A stretch of 64,000 nt of DNA from JAEYZM01 sp943372195 (GCA_943372195.1 CALRXS010000002.1:1-64000); one strand, 5' to 3'. Positions 16,936-26,188 are shown, numbered from the stretch's first letter. The notes: a model not told the origin generated them from the letters alone. A program made the numbers and translations.

Positions 16936-18869
16936 TTTGTGTTTTTTTCTTTTTTGTTAAATAAATAATTGAACCCCATACCAAATACTCTTGCCGGCAT
17001 TACTTGAAATGGTATAGATTCATAGCTTTTGTTAAATATATTATCGATAAATACTTGCGTTGTAAATAAATGCTTATTGACTGTAAACTGCTGTTGTAAC
17101 TGTATATCAAATAAATGATATGATGGTAAAAACATTGTGTTATCAGTAGTTGTGAAACGATGTGAAACAAAATGATGCTTCAGCATTAAAGATGTTGCAT
17201 TATAGATAGTGCGAATATTAAATCCGTATTTCTCTTGAGGCACATAGATTAACTGCTTCTCTACACTCATGTCATTTGCATTAATTGCTTTTTTATTAAT
17301 TGCTAAATTGTGAGTGTAAAATAGATTAAACTGTATTTTATATTTTCTATGGCTGTAACTAAACTCGTTCTCAAACTCAATACCCTGAAGTAAAACCTCC
17401 TTTAAGTTTTGTGGTGACCAAAATCCGTTTTCTGTCGCTGAAGGTTGCCATAATATCCAGTTATCTACTAATGAATGATAATAAGCAAGCTGTGTTTTGT
17501 TTTTTATTTTACTTCGGATGTATGTGAAATTTAATCCGAATTCTTTTTCAAAACTATTCTCTGCGCTGAGATTGGGGTTACCACCCGGACTCCAATACAA
17601 ATCGTTTAGTCCGGGTATATTATAATTTTCACTTAAACGAACATATACATGTGTAGACTGTACATAGGGTATTTGATAATTGACTTGCAATGAACTTGCA
17701 ATCAGTCTTGCATTATTAGTAGATAATACTTTTTCAATTCTATTATTAAAATCTATGTTAATATTATTTCTAAAAGTATATGAACTTGCTGAGGCTAATG
17801 ATACTCTATTTCTCACTCTATATTGAGCATAATCTTCAACATATGCACCTTCATAATTATAATAAACAGAGAACTCTTGCTTAAATCTGTTTGTTTGATA
17901 TTTCCATTTTGAATTCAACTGAATTTGATCGAAATATGAAAAAGTATTAAACAATTCAAAATTGAGTTCATTTAAACTAACTCTAGATACAAATCGAATA
18001 GTTTCTCTAGTATAAGCTACAGAACTTTCAATATTTTGATGCTTATTTAATTCTATACTATGTTTTAAAATACCTCTGAATGATTTATCTAGTTGATAAG
18101 AAGATTTGTTACGGTTGTACAAAGGAGGACTTAAATTTCTATCGTTTTCTTGATACCATAAATGTGTTTCGTATAGAGATTTACGATGTTTAAAAGATAT
18201 TGATTGAATAATTGCCCATTGATTTACTTCAGAGTTTAATTGATTTTGAACAGGACTATTAAACTCTGCATAGTTTTTAAATTCATATTTATTCAACTGG
18301 TTATTGAATAATAATCTAGTATTAAAAGATAGTTTATTATTAGATTTCAGGATGTTTAAATTCAATAACTGATTCTGAAGAGAATTGAATTGCATATTTA
18401 ATGAATACTGTTCTGAATTAAATCTTGGCGTATTCGACATAGATATATATCCAGATAATGCACCCGTACCTTGTTCAGCAGAATTACCTCCTCTAACCAA
18501 TGTAAGTTCATCTCCTGCTTGAATAGGTAGTATTGAAACATCATTCATATTCAACATAGGCGAACCGAGGTTGAGTCCGTTCCAAATCACTTTACTCTGC
18601 GAAGCATTAGCACCTCTTATACTCATCAACGATGAACCAGAAACACCGTAAGTTTTAAATTGTACAGAAGAATTTTCTTGCAGAAATTGATGAAGGTTTA
18701 ACCTTTGCATCTGTTTAATAAAAGCTGTGTCAAATGTTAATGAGTTATTTACTCTTTCAAATTTTGAATCTTGCACCCATACATCAGCTATATTCAATGT
18801 ATCATGCGGCGAAGCATTTGCATGCACGCAAAGAATAATGAACAAACTAAACAATACAAAATATCTCAT
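16932..18869 (-). CDS. btuB: TonB-dependent cobalamin receptor
   Basis: 645 residues with a signal peptide (1-20), a plug domain (about 30-140: SGSSLMSIRGANASQSKVIWNGLNLGSP, then VRGGNSAEQGTGALSGYISM) and a 22-strand barrel. There is no N-terminal carboxypeptidase-like domain, unlike SusC proteins. The assignment rests mainly on the cobalamin riboswitch directly upstream. It imports corrinoids through the outer membrane with TonB-ExbBD. The start MRYFVLFSLF is followed by the propeller gene with 4-bp overlap. Confidence 0.88.
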   Translation of the reverse strand: MRYFVLFSLFIILCVHANASPHDTLNIADVWVQDSKFERVNNSLTFDTAFIKQMQRLNLHQFLQENSSVQFKTYGVSGSSLMSIRGANASQSKVIWNGLNLGSPMLNMNDVSILPIQAGDELTLVRGGNSAEQGTGALSGYISMSNTPRFNSEQYSLNMQFNSLQNQLLNLNILKSNNKLSFNTRLLFNNQLNKYEFKNYAEFNSPVQNQLNSEVNQWAIIQSISFKHRKSLYETHLWYQENDRNLSPPLYNRNKSSYQLDKSFRGILKHSIELNKHQNIESSVAYTRETIRFVSRVSLNELNFELFNTFSYFDQIQLNSKWKYQTNRFKQEFSVYYNYEGAYVEDYAQYRVRNRVSLASASSYTFRNNINIDFNNRIEKVLSTNNARLIASSLQVNYQIPYVQSTHVYVRLSENYNIPGLNDLYWSPGGNPNLSAENSFEKEFGLNFTYIRSKIKNKTQLAYYHSLVDNWILWQPSATENGFWSPQNLKEVLLQGIEFENEFSYSHRKYKIQFNLFYTHNLAINKKAINANDMSVEKQLIYVPQEKYGFNIRTIYNATSLMLKHHFVSHRFTTTDNTMFLPSYHLFDIQLQQQFTVNKHLFTTQVFIDNIFNKSYESIPFQVMPARVFGMGFNYLFNKKEKNTK

Positions 18870-18979
18870 GTAGTAATAATTAAATTACTCCCATGGAAAA
18901 AACTGAATAAAAAAACGCTAATTAAAACGATTGCTTATCCAAGCTTCAATCCCCGAAAGCTATGATATCTATTAGTTTT

Positions 18980-19128
18980 GGCAGGTCTTCTGACTTACTC
19001 CTTTTGTTTCGCCTTCCCATTAAAAAACAGTGGCTAGATTGAAACAAAATTTATGGAGCTTACAGCAGCGGGTCTGTTCTAGAATTACACTAGATTCCCT
19101 TTTAATTCTAACCTAGGTTAGAAACCAT
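18980..19128 (-). promoter_or_regulatory. Cobalamin riboswitch
   Basis: On the minus strand the order is GGGAATCTAG, then CCCGCTGCTGTAA, then GCCACTG, then GGGAAGGCG, then the B12 box AGTCAGAAGACCTGCC (18980-18995), which matches the canonical cobalamin aptamer (RF00174). It lies about 110 nt upstream of the btuB ATG and should switch off the btuB-propeller operon when adenosylcobalamin is plentiful. Confidence 0.95.
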
Positions 19129-19207
19129 AACAATGCAAATATAGAATTAAGTTTTATTAACCTTAAAATTTTTTTTGAACCTTATGTTGAAAGATATAAT
19201 TTATTAA

Positions 19208-19978
19208 TTAGTCATTCGTTTTTGCTTGTTCTATAAGCTTTACTGACAGCTCTTTACCTAAATATCGATCTATGAAATAATGAACAACATATAAAATTGG
19301 TGTCATACACATCGCTACCACAAACTTATATATATAACCTACTAAGCCAACAGCTATTATTTGTTTGAATGTCCAGTCACCACCAATATAAAAGGCTATA
19401 TATATAACCACGAATGAATCAATTAACTGAGAAACAACAGTAGAACCAGTTGCTCTCAACCATAAACTCTTCTCTCCTGTTTTACTTTTGATCCAGTGAA
19501 AAATACTTACATCAATCAATTGACTAATCAAAAAAGCAGAGATAGACCCCAAGATAATCCACATACCTTGTCCTAATATATTATCATAAGCGCTATTCAT
19601 ATTCAATTTGCTACCATCCGCCAAAGTCTTCTCAATCCAAAAGCCAGAAGGTTGTAATTGCATTGATAAGTAAATTGTGATGAAACCGTAAGCAATCATC
19701 ACAACAGCAACATATGATAGCGTGCGCACTCCCCTTTTACCAAAGTATTCATTAATTAGATCGGTCATTATAAATACAATCGGCCAATTCAAAACACCTG
19801 CTGACATATTTAAAGATAGATTTTCAATACCTAAAAAGCTTAAATTCAATTCTGGAATACCAATAGTACCTTCAACAGAAAAGATTTTAACACCAATAAA
19901 TTCAGCGATAACAGCATTTGCAATAAAAAAGCAGGCAAGTATAATAAATAGCCTAGTTTCCTTATTTTTGAGTATCAT
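19208..19978 (-). CDS. yhhQ: Queuosine precursor transporter (YhhQ/VUT family, DUF165)
   Basis: 256 residues, six or more hydrophobic segments. Family features seen are NWPIVFIMTDLINEYFGKRGVRTLSYV (TM2-TM3 loop) and QLIDSFVVIYIAFYIGG near the C-terminal third. YhhQ family proteins import queuine or preQ0/preQ1 for the tRNA modification queuosine, so the cell probably salvages the precursor. Its start codon is only 9 bp from the start of the divergent amidase gene, so both promoters must sit inside the neighbouring genes. Confidence 0.87.
   Translation of the reverse strand: MILKNKETRLFIILACFFIANAVIAEFIGVKIFSVEGTIGIPELNLSFLGIENLSLNMSAGVLNWPIVFIMTDLINEYFGKRGVRTLSYVAVVMIAYGFITIYLSMQLQPSGFWIEKTLADGSKLNMNSAYDNILGQGMWIILGSISAFLISQLIDVSIFHWIKSKTGEKSLWLRATGSTVVSQLIDSFVVIYIAFYIGGDWTFKQIIAVGLVGYIYKFVVAMCMTPILYVVHYFIDRYLGKELSVKLIEQAKTND
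19963..19970 (+). promoter_or_regulatory. -7 element TATTTTTG for the amidase gene, inside yhhQ
   Basis: Perfect TAnnTTTG within the first codons of the divergent yhhQ gene, 17 nt before the amidase ATG. No clear -33 partner. Confidence 0.4.
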
Positions 19979-19987
19979 ATTTATATC

Positions 19988-20764
19988 ATGAATGATTTAA
20001 CCATAACGACAGTTCAAGCCGCATTACATTGGGAAGATAAGTTAAAAAATCTTAAAATGTTTGATGCGATGTTAGAAAACATAGAAAAAACAGATTTAAT
20101 AATTCTACCTGAAATGTTTAATACTGGCTTTAGTATGCGTGCTGCTGAAATGGCTGAGCACATGAATGGAGAGACTGTTAAATGGATGTTAGAAAAATCT
20201 AAACTTTACAATGCTGCTATTTGTGGTTCTTTAATAATTAACGATAGCGGTAATTATTACAATCGACTATTATTCATAGAGCCAAATGGGAATATGAACT
20301 TTTACGATAAAAGACATTTATTTAGCATGGGAGATGAAGATAAACATTATACTGCTGGCTCTAAATCGTTAATTGTAAATTATAAAGAATGGAGAATCAA
20401 TTTAGTTATTTGCTATGATATTAGATTCCCTGAAAGTATAAGAAACACAAAAGAGAGCCCCTACGATTTAGCGATCATTGTTGCAAATTGGCCTGATAAA
20501 AGAATAGAACATTGGGATACTTTGATGCGAGCTAGAGCCATAGAAAATCAAAGTTATGTAATAGGTGTGAATAGAACTGGATTAGATGGAAATGAAATTT
20601 CGCATTCAGGACATACACAAGTTGTACATCCATTTGGTAATTTACTTTATATCTCAGATATAGCAGAGGTTAACAACTTAATACTTTCTAGAAAAGAGTT
20701 AAATTTTAATAGAAGAGCATTTCCATTTATAAAAGATATAGTTACTAATATTAGTCAATTTTAA
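19988..20764 (+). CDS. Omega-amidase of the nitrilase superfamily (YafV/NIT2 type)
   Basis: 258 residues. The Glu-Lys-Cys catalytic triad is visible: Glu in LPEMFNTGFSM (about 42), Lys in YDKRHLFSMG (about 113) and Cys in LVICYDIRFPES (about 147). The HLFSMG and SGHTQVVHPFG segments favour the omega-amidase branch, which hydrolyses alpha-keto-glutaramate and alpha-keto-succinamate, linked to the methionine salvage and glutamine transaminase cycle. Cytoplasmic. It starts 9 bp from the divergent yhhQ start. Confidence 0.9.
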   Translation: MNDLTITTVQAALHWEDKLKNLKMFDAMLENIEKTDLIILPEMFNTGFSMRAAEMAEHMNGETVKWMLEKSKLYNAAICGSLIINDSGNYYNRLLFIEPNGNMNFYDKRHLFSMGDEDKHYTAGSKSLIVNYKEWRINLVICYDIRFPESIRNTKESPYDLAIIVANWPDKRIEHWDTLMRARAIENQSYVIGVNRTGLDGNEISHSGHTQVVHPFGNLLYISDIAEVNNLILSRKELNFNRRAFPFIKDIVTNISQF

Positions 20765-20817
20765 GCATTTTTTACATTTTGATTACATTATATTGTATTA
20801 GTTGACTATCTAATACA

Positions 20818-20825
20818 TAAATTTG
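20818..20825 (+). promoter_or_regulatory. -7 element TAAATTTG of the PAS gene
   Basis: Perfect TAnnTTTG, 15 nt before ATG 20841, with an ATTG 22 bp upstream (to 20795) as a possible -33. Confidence 0.55.
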
Positions 20826-20840
20826 TACAAACTAAACTAA

Positions 20841-21812
20841 ATGCCTAATAGCTTCCAATTCCCAAAATGGTTGGTCGATTCACCAACTTATTATGTTGTA
20901 GTAATTGGATTAGATTCTAATTATTTATACACTAATGGTGTGTTTAATTCTAAATTCAAACACATTGCTACTGATTTCATTGGAGTTGACTTTAAATCGA
21001 CTATACTAATGGACGATTATGAAGCTTGTAACATTGCAGTAGGTAAATGTTTAGCAGACCATAACTCTATTGAAAGGGTATATGTTAGAAAACCAAATGA
21101 TAAAGGAAGTTATTTCTGGACGAGTTGGGATTTTAGTTATTTAGAATCAAATGAAGGTGTACCAGGCATTTTATGCATAGGACATGATGTTACCGAGTTT
21201 AATGTATTATTTCAAAAAAATTCAGTTAATGAACAAAAGCTAAATGCAGTTCTAGATAGCACAACTGATAGCAATATTCTTATAGACACCAATTATAAAA
21301 TTATTAGTTTTAATGAAGTAGCTAGAAAAGATGTTGAAGAACATTTTAAGAAAACGATAAATATTGGTGATGATATACAAGATTTCTTATTTGAGTCGAC
21401 CAAGGAAACATTCTATACTAATTATCAAAAAGCTTTAAGCGGAGAAAAGGCTATAGTTGAATGGGAAATGGATTTTAACACAGGGTATACTGTATGGTTT
21501 GAAATTTGTTACCAACCAATTTTTAATACAAATAAAGAAATTATTGGAGTCTCATTTAATTCTACCAATATTGACCAACGTAAGAAAGCAGAATTAATTC
21601 TTATACAAAAAAATGCACATCTAGAAAAAATCGCATGGAATCAAGCTCATGAGATTAGAAAACCTTTAGCAAATATACTCGGGTTAACAGAGTTATTATC
21701 TGAAGAAATAGACAAAGTCAAATATCAACAAATATTAAAACTTTTAACTGAGTCAACTAAAGAACTTGACGCTGTACTAAAAGATAATTTCAATAAAACT
21801 GTAGAAAAATAG
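20841..21812 (+). CDS. PAS-PAS-DHp signalling protein without an ATPase domain
   Basis: 323 residues. Two PAS domains (about 10-120 and 132-247, the second ending VSFNSTNIDQRKKAE) lead into a short dimerisation/phospho-acceptor helix with the H-box NQAHEIRKPLANILGLTELL, His270. The protein then ends after a second helix; there is no HATPase_c domain and no N, G1 or G2 box. It therefore cannot phosphorylate itself alone. It could be a phosphotransfer or scaffold partner, or a decoy for another kinase. No response regulator is next to it. The stop is clean and there is no HATPase remnant downstream. Confidence 0.85.
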   Translation: MPNSFQFPKWLVDSPTYYVVVIGLDSNYLYTNGVFNSKFKHIATDFIGVDFKSTILMDDYEACNIAVGKCLADHNSIERVYVRKPNDKGSYFWTSWDFSYLESNEGVPGILCIGHDVTEFNVLFQKNSVNEQKLNAVLDSTTDSNILIDTNYKIISFNEVARKDVEEHFKKTINIGDDIQDFLFESTKETFYTNYQKALSGEKAIVEWEMDFNTGYTVWFEICYQPIFNTNKEIIGVSFNSTNIDQRKKAELILIQKNAHLEKIAWNQAHEIRKPLANILGLTELLSEEIDKVKYQQILKLLTESTKELDAVLKDNFNKTVEK

Positions 21813-21869
21813 TTACAATCATTCTATTTTAATTTTCCTTATCTTGATTTTGATTAGTCTAAATTTAAG

Positions 21870-22277
21870 ATGAAAGAAATATTAACAGATCCAATATTAG
21901 CAAAAATTAGTACCGATAAGTATAAAGTTGAAATAACTTGGAGAAATGGTATTATAATCGCTGACGAACCTGAAAATATTGGAGGTAAAGATAGAGGTCC
22001 AGATCCTTTCACTCTCTTAGTATCTTCTTTAGCAGCCTGTACTTTATCTACATTAAGAATGTATATAGATCATAAACAATGGCAAATAAATTCAATTAAT
22101 GTTTCGGTCAATTTATCTCAAGAAAAAGAATCTGAATTCATCACATATTTTAGCCGTGAAATAACATTCTCAGAAGATATAAATGAAGAACAAAGAGAAA
22201 GATTATTAAATGTTGCTAAGAAATGTCCGGTTTCAAAAATTCTGGAAAATAAAATAATACTAAACACAACAATATAA
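21870..22277 (+). CDS. OsmC family peroxide reductase-like protein
   Basis: 135 residues. The two redox cysteines of the family are present as Cys57 in SSLAACTLSTLRMY and Cys119 in AKKCPVSKIL. Members reduce organic hydroperoxides using lipoylated proteins or thiols. It is followed 1 bp later by the YjdI ferredoxin-like gene and then an MDR oxidoreductase (1-bp spacing), so the three form a redox operon. Confidence 0.92.
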   Translation: MKEILTDPILAKISTDKYKVEITWRNGIIIADEPENIGGKDRGPDPFTLLVSSLAACTLSTLRMYIDHKQWQINSINVSVNLSQEKESEFITYFSREITFSEDINEEQRERLLNVAKKCPVSKILENKIILNTTI

Positions 22278-22278
22278 T

Positions 22279-22500
22279 ATGGATAAGAATAATCTAACCA
22301 AAGAGTACTCAAACGGAGAAATCACCGTAGTATGGCAATCGGCAAAATGTATACATTCTGGCAATTGTGTAAAAAATTTATCAGCAGTATTTAATCCCAG
22401 AGAACAGCCCTGGATTAAAATAAACAATGCAGAATCAGAAGAAATTATTTCTGCAGTTTCAAAATGTCCTTCGGGTGCATTAAGTATCAAAAAACAATAA
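22279..22500 (+). CDS. yjdI: YjdI-type (4Fe-4S) mono-cluster protein
   Basis: 73 residues matching the Fer4_19 family. Cys24, Cys30 and Cys63 appear in KCIHSGNCV and SKCPSGALSI, with the RExPW motif at 41-45. Only three cysteines are clear, as usual in the family. It probably carries one iron-sulfur cluster and electrons for an unknown partner. In other bacteria this protein is often next to an OsmC or acetyltransferase gene; here it lies between osmC and an MDR enzyme with 1-bp gaps. Confidence 0.9.
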   Translation: MDKNNLTKEYSNGEITVVWQSAKCIHSGNCVKNLSAVFNPREQPWIKINNAESEEIISAVSKCPSGALSIKKQ

Positions 22501-22501
22501 G

Positions 22502-23464
22502 ATGAAAGCTGCATTATACAGAAGATATGGCGGTCCGGAGGTTGTTAACGTTGAAGAAGTAAGTACTCCCATAATCAACGACGACGAACTTTTAATTAAA
22601 GTTCATTATTCAACTGTAAACAGAACTGATACAGGGTTTAGGAGTGCTGAGTATGTAGTTTCAAGGTTATTTAGTGGATTAATAAATCCTAAATTTAAAA
22701 TTCTTGGTAACGAATTCTCAGGGGAAATAATCGAAAAGGGTAAAAATATAAATAGTTATAATATTGGCGATAAAATATTTGGGTACAATGATCAACAGTT
22801 CGGTGCGCATGCAGAATATTTAAAATTGCATAAAACAGATTCATTTTCATTGATACCTGAAAATTTAAGTTTGAAAGAATCAGCTGCAATATTAGAAGGC
22901 TCACATTATGCATTGTGTGACATCCGTGCAGTACCTCTTAATGAAGGAGATGAAGTATTAGTCTATGGTGCAACTGGAGCTATTGGTTCTGCTGCTTTGC
23001 AGATATTAAAAGCTATGAATATGAGGGTTACAGCTATATGCGGACCTCAACATCAATCCTTAGTAAAATCTTTAGGGGCAGACGAGGTGTATGATTACAC
23101 CATATTAGATTTAAGCAGCTTAGATAAAAAATATAAATTATTCTTAGATGCTGTAGGCAAGAGTTCGTTTAGTGATAGTAAAAAGGTTCTATTAGACAAG
23201 GGCTACTATATTTCAACTGAACTAGGTAAAAATGGAGAAAACGTTTATTTGGCACTATTTAAACCCTTTATGTCTAAACAAAAAGTACTCTTCCCTATTC
23301 CAATAATAAATCAAGAAATACTTGAATATATAAAGAATTTAGTACTTGAAAATAAATTCAAACCAATAATAGATAGAGAATTTAAGTTAGAAGATATTAG
23401 AAAAGCTCATGAGTATGTTGAGCAAAGACAAAAAATCGGAAATGTAATAATATCAATGTTATAA
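22502..23464 (+). CDS. Zinc-less MDR oxidoreductase (quinone oxidoreductase-like)
   Basis: 320 residues. An alcohol-dehydrogenase-like GroES domain (LIKVHYSTVNRTDTGFR) is followed by a Rossmann fold with the NAD(P) motif GATGAIGSAALQ. The catalytic zinc ligands of classical ADHs are absent, which points to the QOR/enoyl reductase branch. The substrate is unknown. It closes the osmC-yjdI operon, which suggests a role in handling reactive electrophiles or quinones. Confidence 0.88.
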   Translation: MKAALYRRYGGPEVVNVEEVSTPIINDDELLIKVHYSTVNRTDTGFRSAEYVVSRLFSGLINPKFKILGNEFSGEIIEKGKNINSYNIGDKIFGYNDQQFGAHAEYLKLHKTDSFSLIPENLSLKESAAILEGSHYALCDIRAVPLNEGDEVLVYGATGAIGSAALQILKAMNMRVTAICGPQHQSLVKSLGADEVYDYTILDLSSLDKKYKLFLDAVGKSSFSDSKKVLLDKGYYISTELGKNGENVYLALFKPFMSKQKVLFPIPIINQEILEYIKNLVLENKFKPIIDREFKLEDIRKAHEYVEQRQKIGNVIISML

Positions 23465-23514
23465 GCATATAGATTTTGCTTATATTTATAGCTTTAATTT
23501 AAAAATATTTAGAT

Positions 23515-24717
23515 ATGTGGAATAGATTTTTAGCATTTATTATTTTAAACTTTTTTGTAGCATTTAGTTATGCAAATAATGATCAAAAAATAATTGAAAA
23601 AGCTAACAAATTAATAAGTATAAAAAAGTATGAAACAGCTTATAAATTATTAAATCAATACGATCCTCTCAATAAAAACAATGATATATTCTTAAAGAAA
23701 TATGAATTAGTTTCGAAGTTCGCATTAAGTTCTAAACAACATAGATCATATGCATTAAAAGATTTAACTAAAAAAGAAGATATTAAATCATTGAAGATTA
23801 ATTTGAAAGATCTAAATTATTTCGATTTCAATGTAGATTTAATATTTGATTCATTATTAAAAATATCCCCGGAAGATTGCGAACTTAATAAACTAGCATC
23901 AGATCATTTATTTGATATTCATCTAAAGTTTGGTAAAAATTGGCTGAAACCTGAGAAAGAATATTTAAAGCAAATGGCTATTTACAGTGAAAAAACATTA
24001 AATGGAGAATGTATTAATGAACAGAGTTATTATAAAATAGGCTATTATTTAATTAATGTTGGCAAATACAAAGAGAGCATTTACTTCTTAAATCAAAGTG
24101 TTTTAAAAAACGACAAAAATGCAATGTATCAATACAATCTATCATTGTCATTTTTAATGACAAAGGCTCCTGGTTATGCTTTATTACATGCTAAAAAGGC
24201 TTACTCATTATACACAGATTCGCTATACAAATCTAATGCTTCAAGATTGTTAGCTGAAGCTTATTTCCAAAATAATTTTGTAGATAGTGCTATTATGTTT
24301 TATGAAAAAGCTGAAGAATTAGATTCTACAACAACAAACAACATCGCTTCATTATTAAATATCTATTTAAAAACATCTAATTCAAAAGCAAATGATTTGT
24401 TTATCAAATTTTACAAGCTAGACCCTACAAATCCAGCTATATACAATCAATTAGAACAAATCTATAGCAACAATGCATTGGAAAACGAACTAATTAAGAA
24501 ATATGAAGATCTTTTAACAACTTATTCAAACGATATTGAAATACTTGCTAATCTAAAATATTATTTAGCAAGATTATATTCAATAGAAAACACTGAACTT
24601 GCAATTGAAACTTATTTACAAGCTAAATCTAACTTTGAAAAAATATATAAATCAGATCACCCGGTATTTAACTCTATAGAACAATCTATCGAACAATTAA
24701 AAGAGCTGAAAAAATGA
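23515..24717 (+). CDS. Secreted TPR-repeat protein
   Basis: 400 residues with a signal peptide (AFSYANND) and several TPR units (YKIGYYLINVGKYKESIYFLNQSV; RLLAEAYFQNNFVDSAIMFYEKAEELD). Tetratricopeptide arrays bind proteins, and the partner is unknown. Its last codon overlaps the crcB ATG by 4 bp (ATGA), so it is translationally coupled to a fluoride exporter operon, although no functional link is obvious. Very AT-rich and low in the TCSGA pentamer that marks many other genes here. Confidence 0.75.
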   Translation: MWNRFLAFIILNFFVAFSYANNDQKIIEKANKLISIKKYETAYKLLNQYDPLNKNNDIFLKKYELVSKFALSSKQHRSYALKDLTKKEDIKSLKINLKDLNYFDFNVDLIFDSLLKISPEDCELNKLASDHLFDIHLKFGKNWLKPEKEYLKQMAIYSEKTLNGECINEQSYYKIGYYLINVGKYKESIYFLNQSVLKNDKNAMYQYNLSLSFLMTKAPGYALLHAKKAYSLYTDSLYKSNASRLLAEAYFQNNFVDSAIMFYEKAEELDSTTTNNIASLLNIYLKTSNSKANDLFIKFYKLDPTNPAIYNQLEQIYSNNALENELIKKYEDLLTTYSNDIEILANLKYYLARLYSIENTELAIETYLQAKSNFEKIYKSDHPVFNSIEQSIEQLKELKK

Positions 24718-25082
24718 AATCAGTAATATTAGTAGGCATTGGAGGAGCATTAGGTAGTATACTAAGATATTTATTAGGTACGACTATTAATAAGTTATAT
24801 CATGGCCCATTTCCAATCGGTACGTTTATAGTTAATTTGATAGGCTGCCTATTAATCGGAATTATAACTACATTAATTATTAAACAAAATATAATCAATA
24901 ACGATTTGAAAATGTTGTTGATAGTAGGTTTTTGTGGCGGTTTCACAACCTTCTCAAGCTTTTCACAAGAAAATATACAATTAATTAATTCTGGTAATTT
25001 CAGCATTTTGACTTTTAATATTATAGCTAGTGTGGGCTTAGGTATTTTAGGTGTTTGGGCCGGATTAAATATTATTAAATGA
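24714..25082 (+). CDS. crcB: Fluoride ion channel CrcB/Fluc
   Basis: 122 residues with four hydrophobic segments. Family motifs: GGALGSILRY (10-19), the GTFIVNLIGCLLIG segment, and GFCGGFTTFSSFSQE. It forms a dimeric F- channel that expels fluoride. It overlaps the TPR gene upstream and DUF3817 downstream by 4 bp each. I see no fluoride riboswitch, as the operon starts in the TPR gene. Confidence 0.97.
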   Translation: MKSVILVGIGGALGSILRYLLGTTINKLYHGPFPIGTFIVNLIGCLLIGIITTLIIKQNIINNDLKMLLIVGFCGGFTTFSSFSQENIQLINSGNFSILTFNIIASVGLGILGVWAGLNIIK

Positions 25083-25384
25083 AAGAATTATTAAAATCAT
25101 CTTTAGGTATTTTTAGAATTATAGGCTTCTTAGAAGGTATGTCATTTATTCTACTAATGTTCTTCGCAATGCCATTGAAATACTTATTAAATAAACCATT
25201 AGCTGTTGAGATTATAGGAATGCTACACGGTGTGCTTTTTGTAGTCTTTGTATTATATGCTTTATATCTAACTTATATAAATAAATGGAATTTATGGAGA
25301 GTAACTGCGCCTATTCTATTATCAAGTATTTTACCTTTCGGAACTTTTGTAGCTGATAAGAAAATCTTAAGTAAGATGTCTTAA
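25079..25384 (+). CDS. DUF3817 membrane protein
   Basis: 101 residues, about three hydrophobic segments. The sequence FRIIGFLEGMSFILLMF and GMLHGVLFVVFVLYALYL match the DUF3817 pattern, a small integral membrane family of unknown function. It overlaps crcB by 4 bp (ATGA). It may be part of the ion-handling operon. Confidence 0.87.
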   Translation: MKELLKSSLGIFRIIGFLEGMSFILLMFFAMPLKYLLNKPLAVEIIGMLHGVLFVVFVLYALYLTYINKWNLWRVTAPILLSSILPFGTFVADKKILSKMS

Positions 25385-25393
25385 ATTCATTTG

Positions 25394-26188
25394 ATGATGT
25401 TTAAAACTATCTATAGAATTTCAAAAATGGATTGCCCTTCTGAAGAGCAAATGATTAGAATGAAATTAGATGGCATAGAAAGTATTAAAGAATTAGAATT
25501 CGATATTGTGAATCGCAAATTAAGTGTAATTCATTCAGGTACACAAGATGAAATATTCAAGCAATTAGATTCTTTAAAATTTGATACACATCATTTAGAA
25601 ACTAATATCATTACTGATTATTTAGAAAAAGCTAGACATGTAGATGCTACTCTTTTATGGCAAGTTTTAACTATTAACTTATTCTTTTTCATTTTAGAAT
25701 CAAGTTTTGCTTTTAAATCAAAATCAATGTCTTTGTTAGCTGATGGATTAGATATGTTAGCTGATACATTAATTTATGCACTAGCATTATATGCAGTAAA
25801 TAGAAGCTTGCAAAAAAAGAATAACATAGCTAAGCTATCGGGTTACTTACAATTAGCATTAGCTATTTTTGGAATATTTGAAGTAATAAGAAGATTTGTT
25901 GCACATGATACTGTTCCTGATTTTTTGAGCATGATTATCATTTCTATTCTAGCTTTAATGGGTAATGCTACATGTTTATACTTATTACAAAAAAGCAAAA
26001 GTAAAGAAGCACATATGCAAGCAAGCATGATATTTACATCTAATGATGTAATAGTAAATATAGGAATTATCGTTGCTGGTATTTTGGTTTACTATAGCAA
26101 TTCATTAATACCAGATCTAATAATTGGTTGTATAGTATTTGTGATGGTAGCTATGGGAGCCAGAAAAATTCTACAACTATCAAAATAA
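25394..26188 (+). CDS. Cation diffusion facilitator with N-terminal ferredoxin-like domain
   Basis: 264 residues from ATG 25394 (a TTG at 25391 and a second ATG at 25397 are alternatives). Residues 1-75 resemble an HMA-like domain (RISKMDCPSEEQMIRMKLDG), followed by six helices of a CDF transporter. The TM2 metal motif is SLLADGLDMLAD with two Asp, but the TM5 site reads TSNDVIVN rather than the usual HxxxD, so the metal specificity may differ from a zinc CDF. It likely exports a divalent cation, coupled to protons. It is the last gene of the crcB unit and is convergent with ferritin. Confidence 0.82.
   Translation: MMFKTIYRISKMDCPSEEQMIRMKLDGIESIKELEFDIVNRKLSVIHSGTQDEIFKQLDSLKFDTHHLETNIITDYLEKARHVDATLLWQVLTINLFFFILESSFAFKSKSMSLLADGLDMLADTLIYALALYAVNRSLQKKNNIAKLSGYLQLALAIFGIFEVIRRFVAHDTVPDFLSMIIISILALMGNATCLYLLQKSKSKEAHMQASMIFTSNDVIVNIGIIVAGILVYYSNSLIPDLIIGCIVFVMVAMGARKILQLSK

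Noticed and set aside
24600..24720. Fluoride riboswitch before crcB
   Set aside because: crcB overlaps the upstream TPR gene, and no aptamer-like structure is seen.
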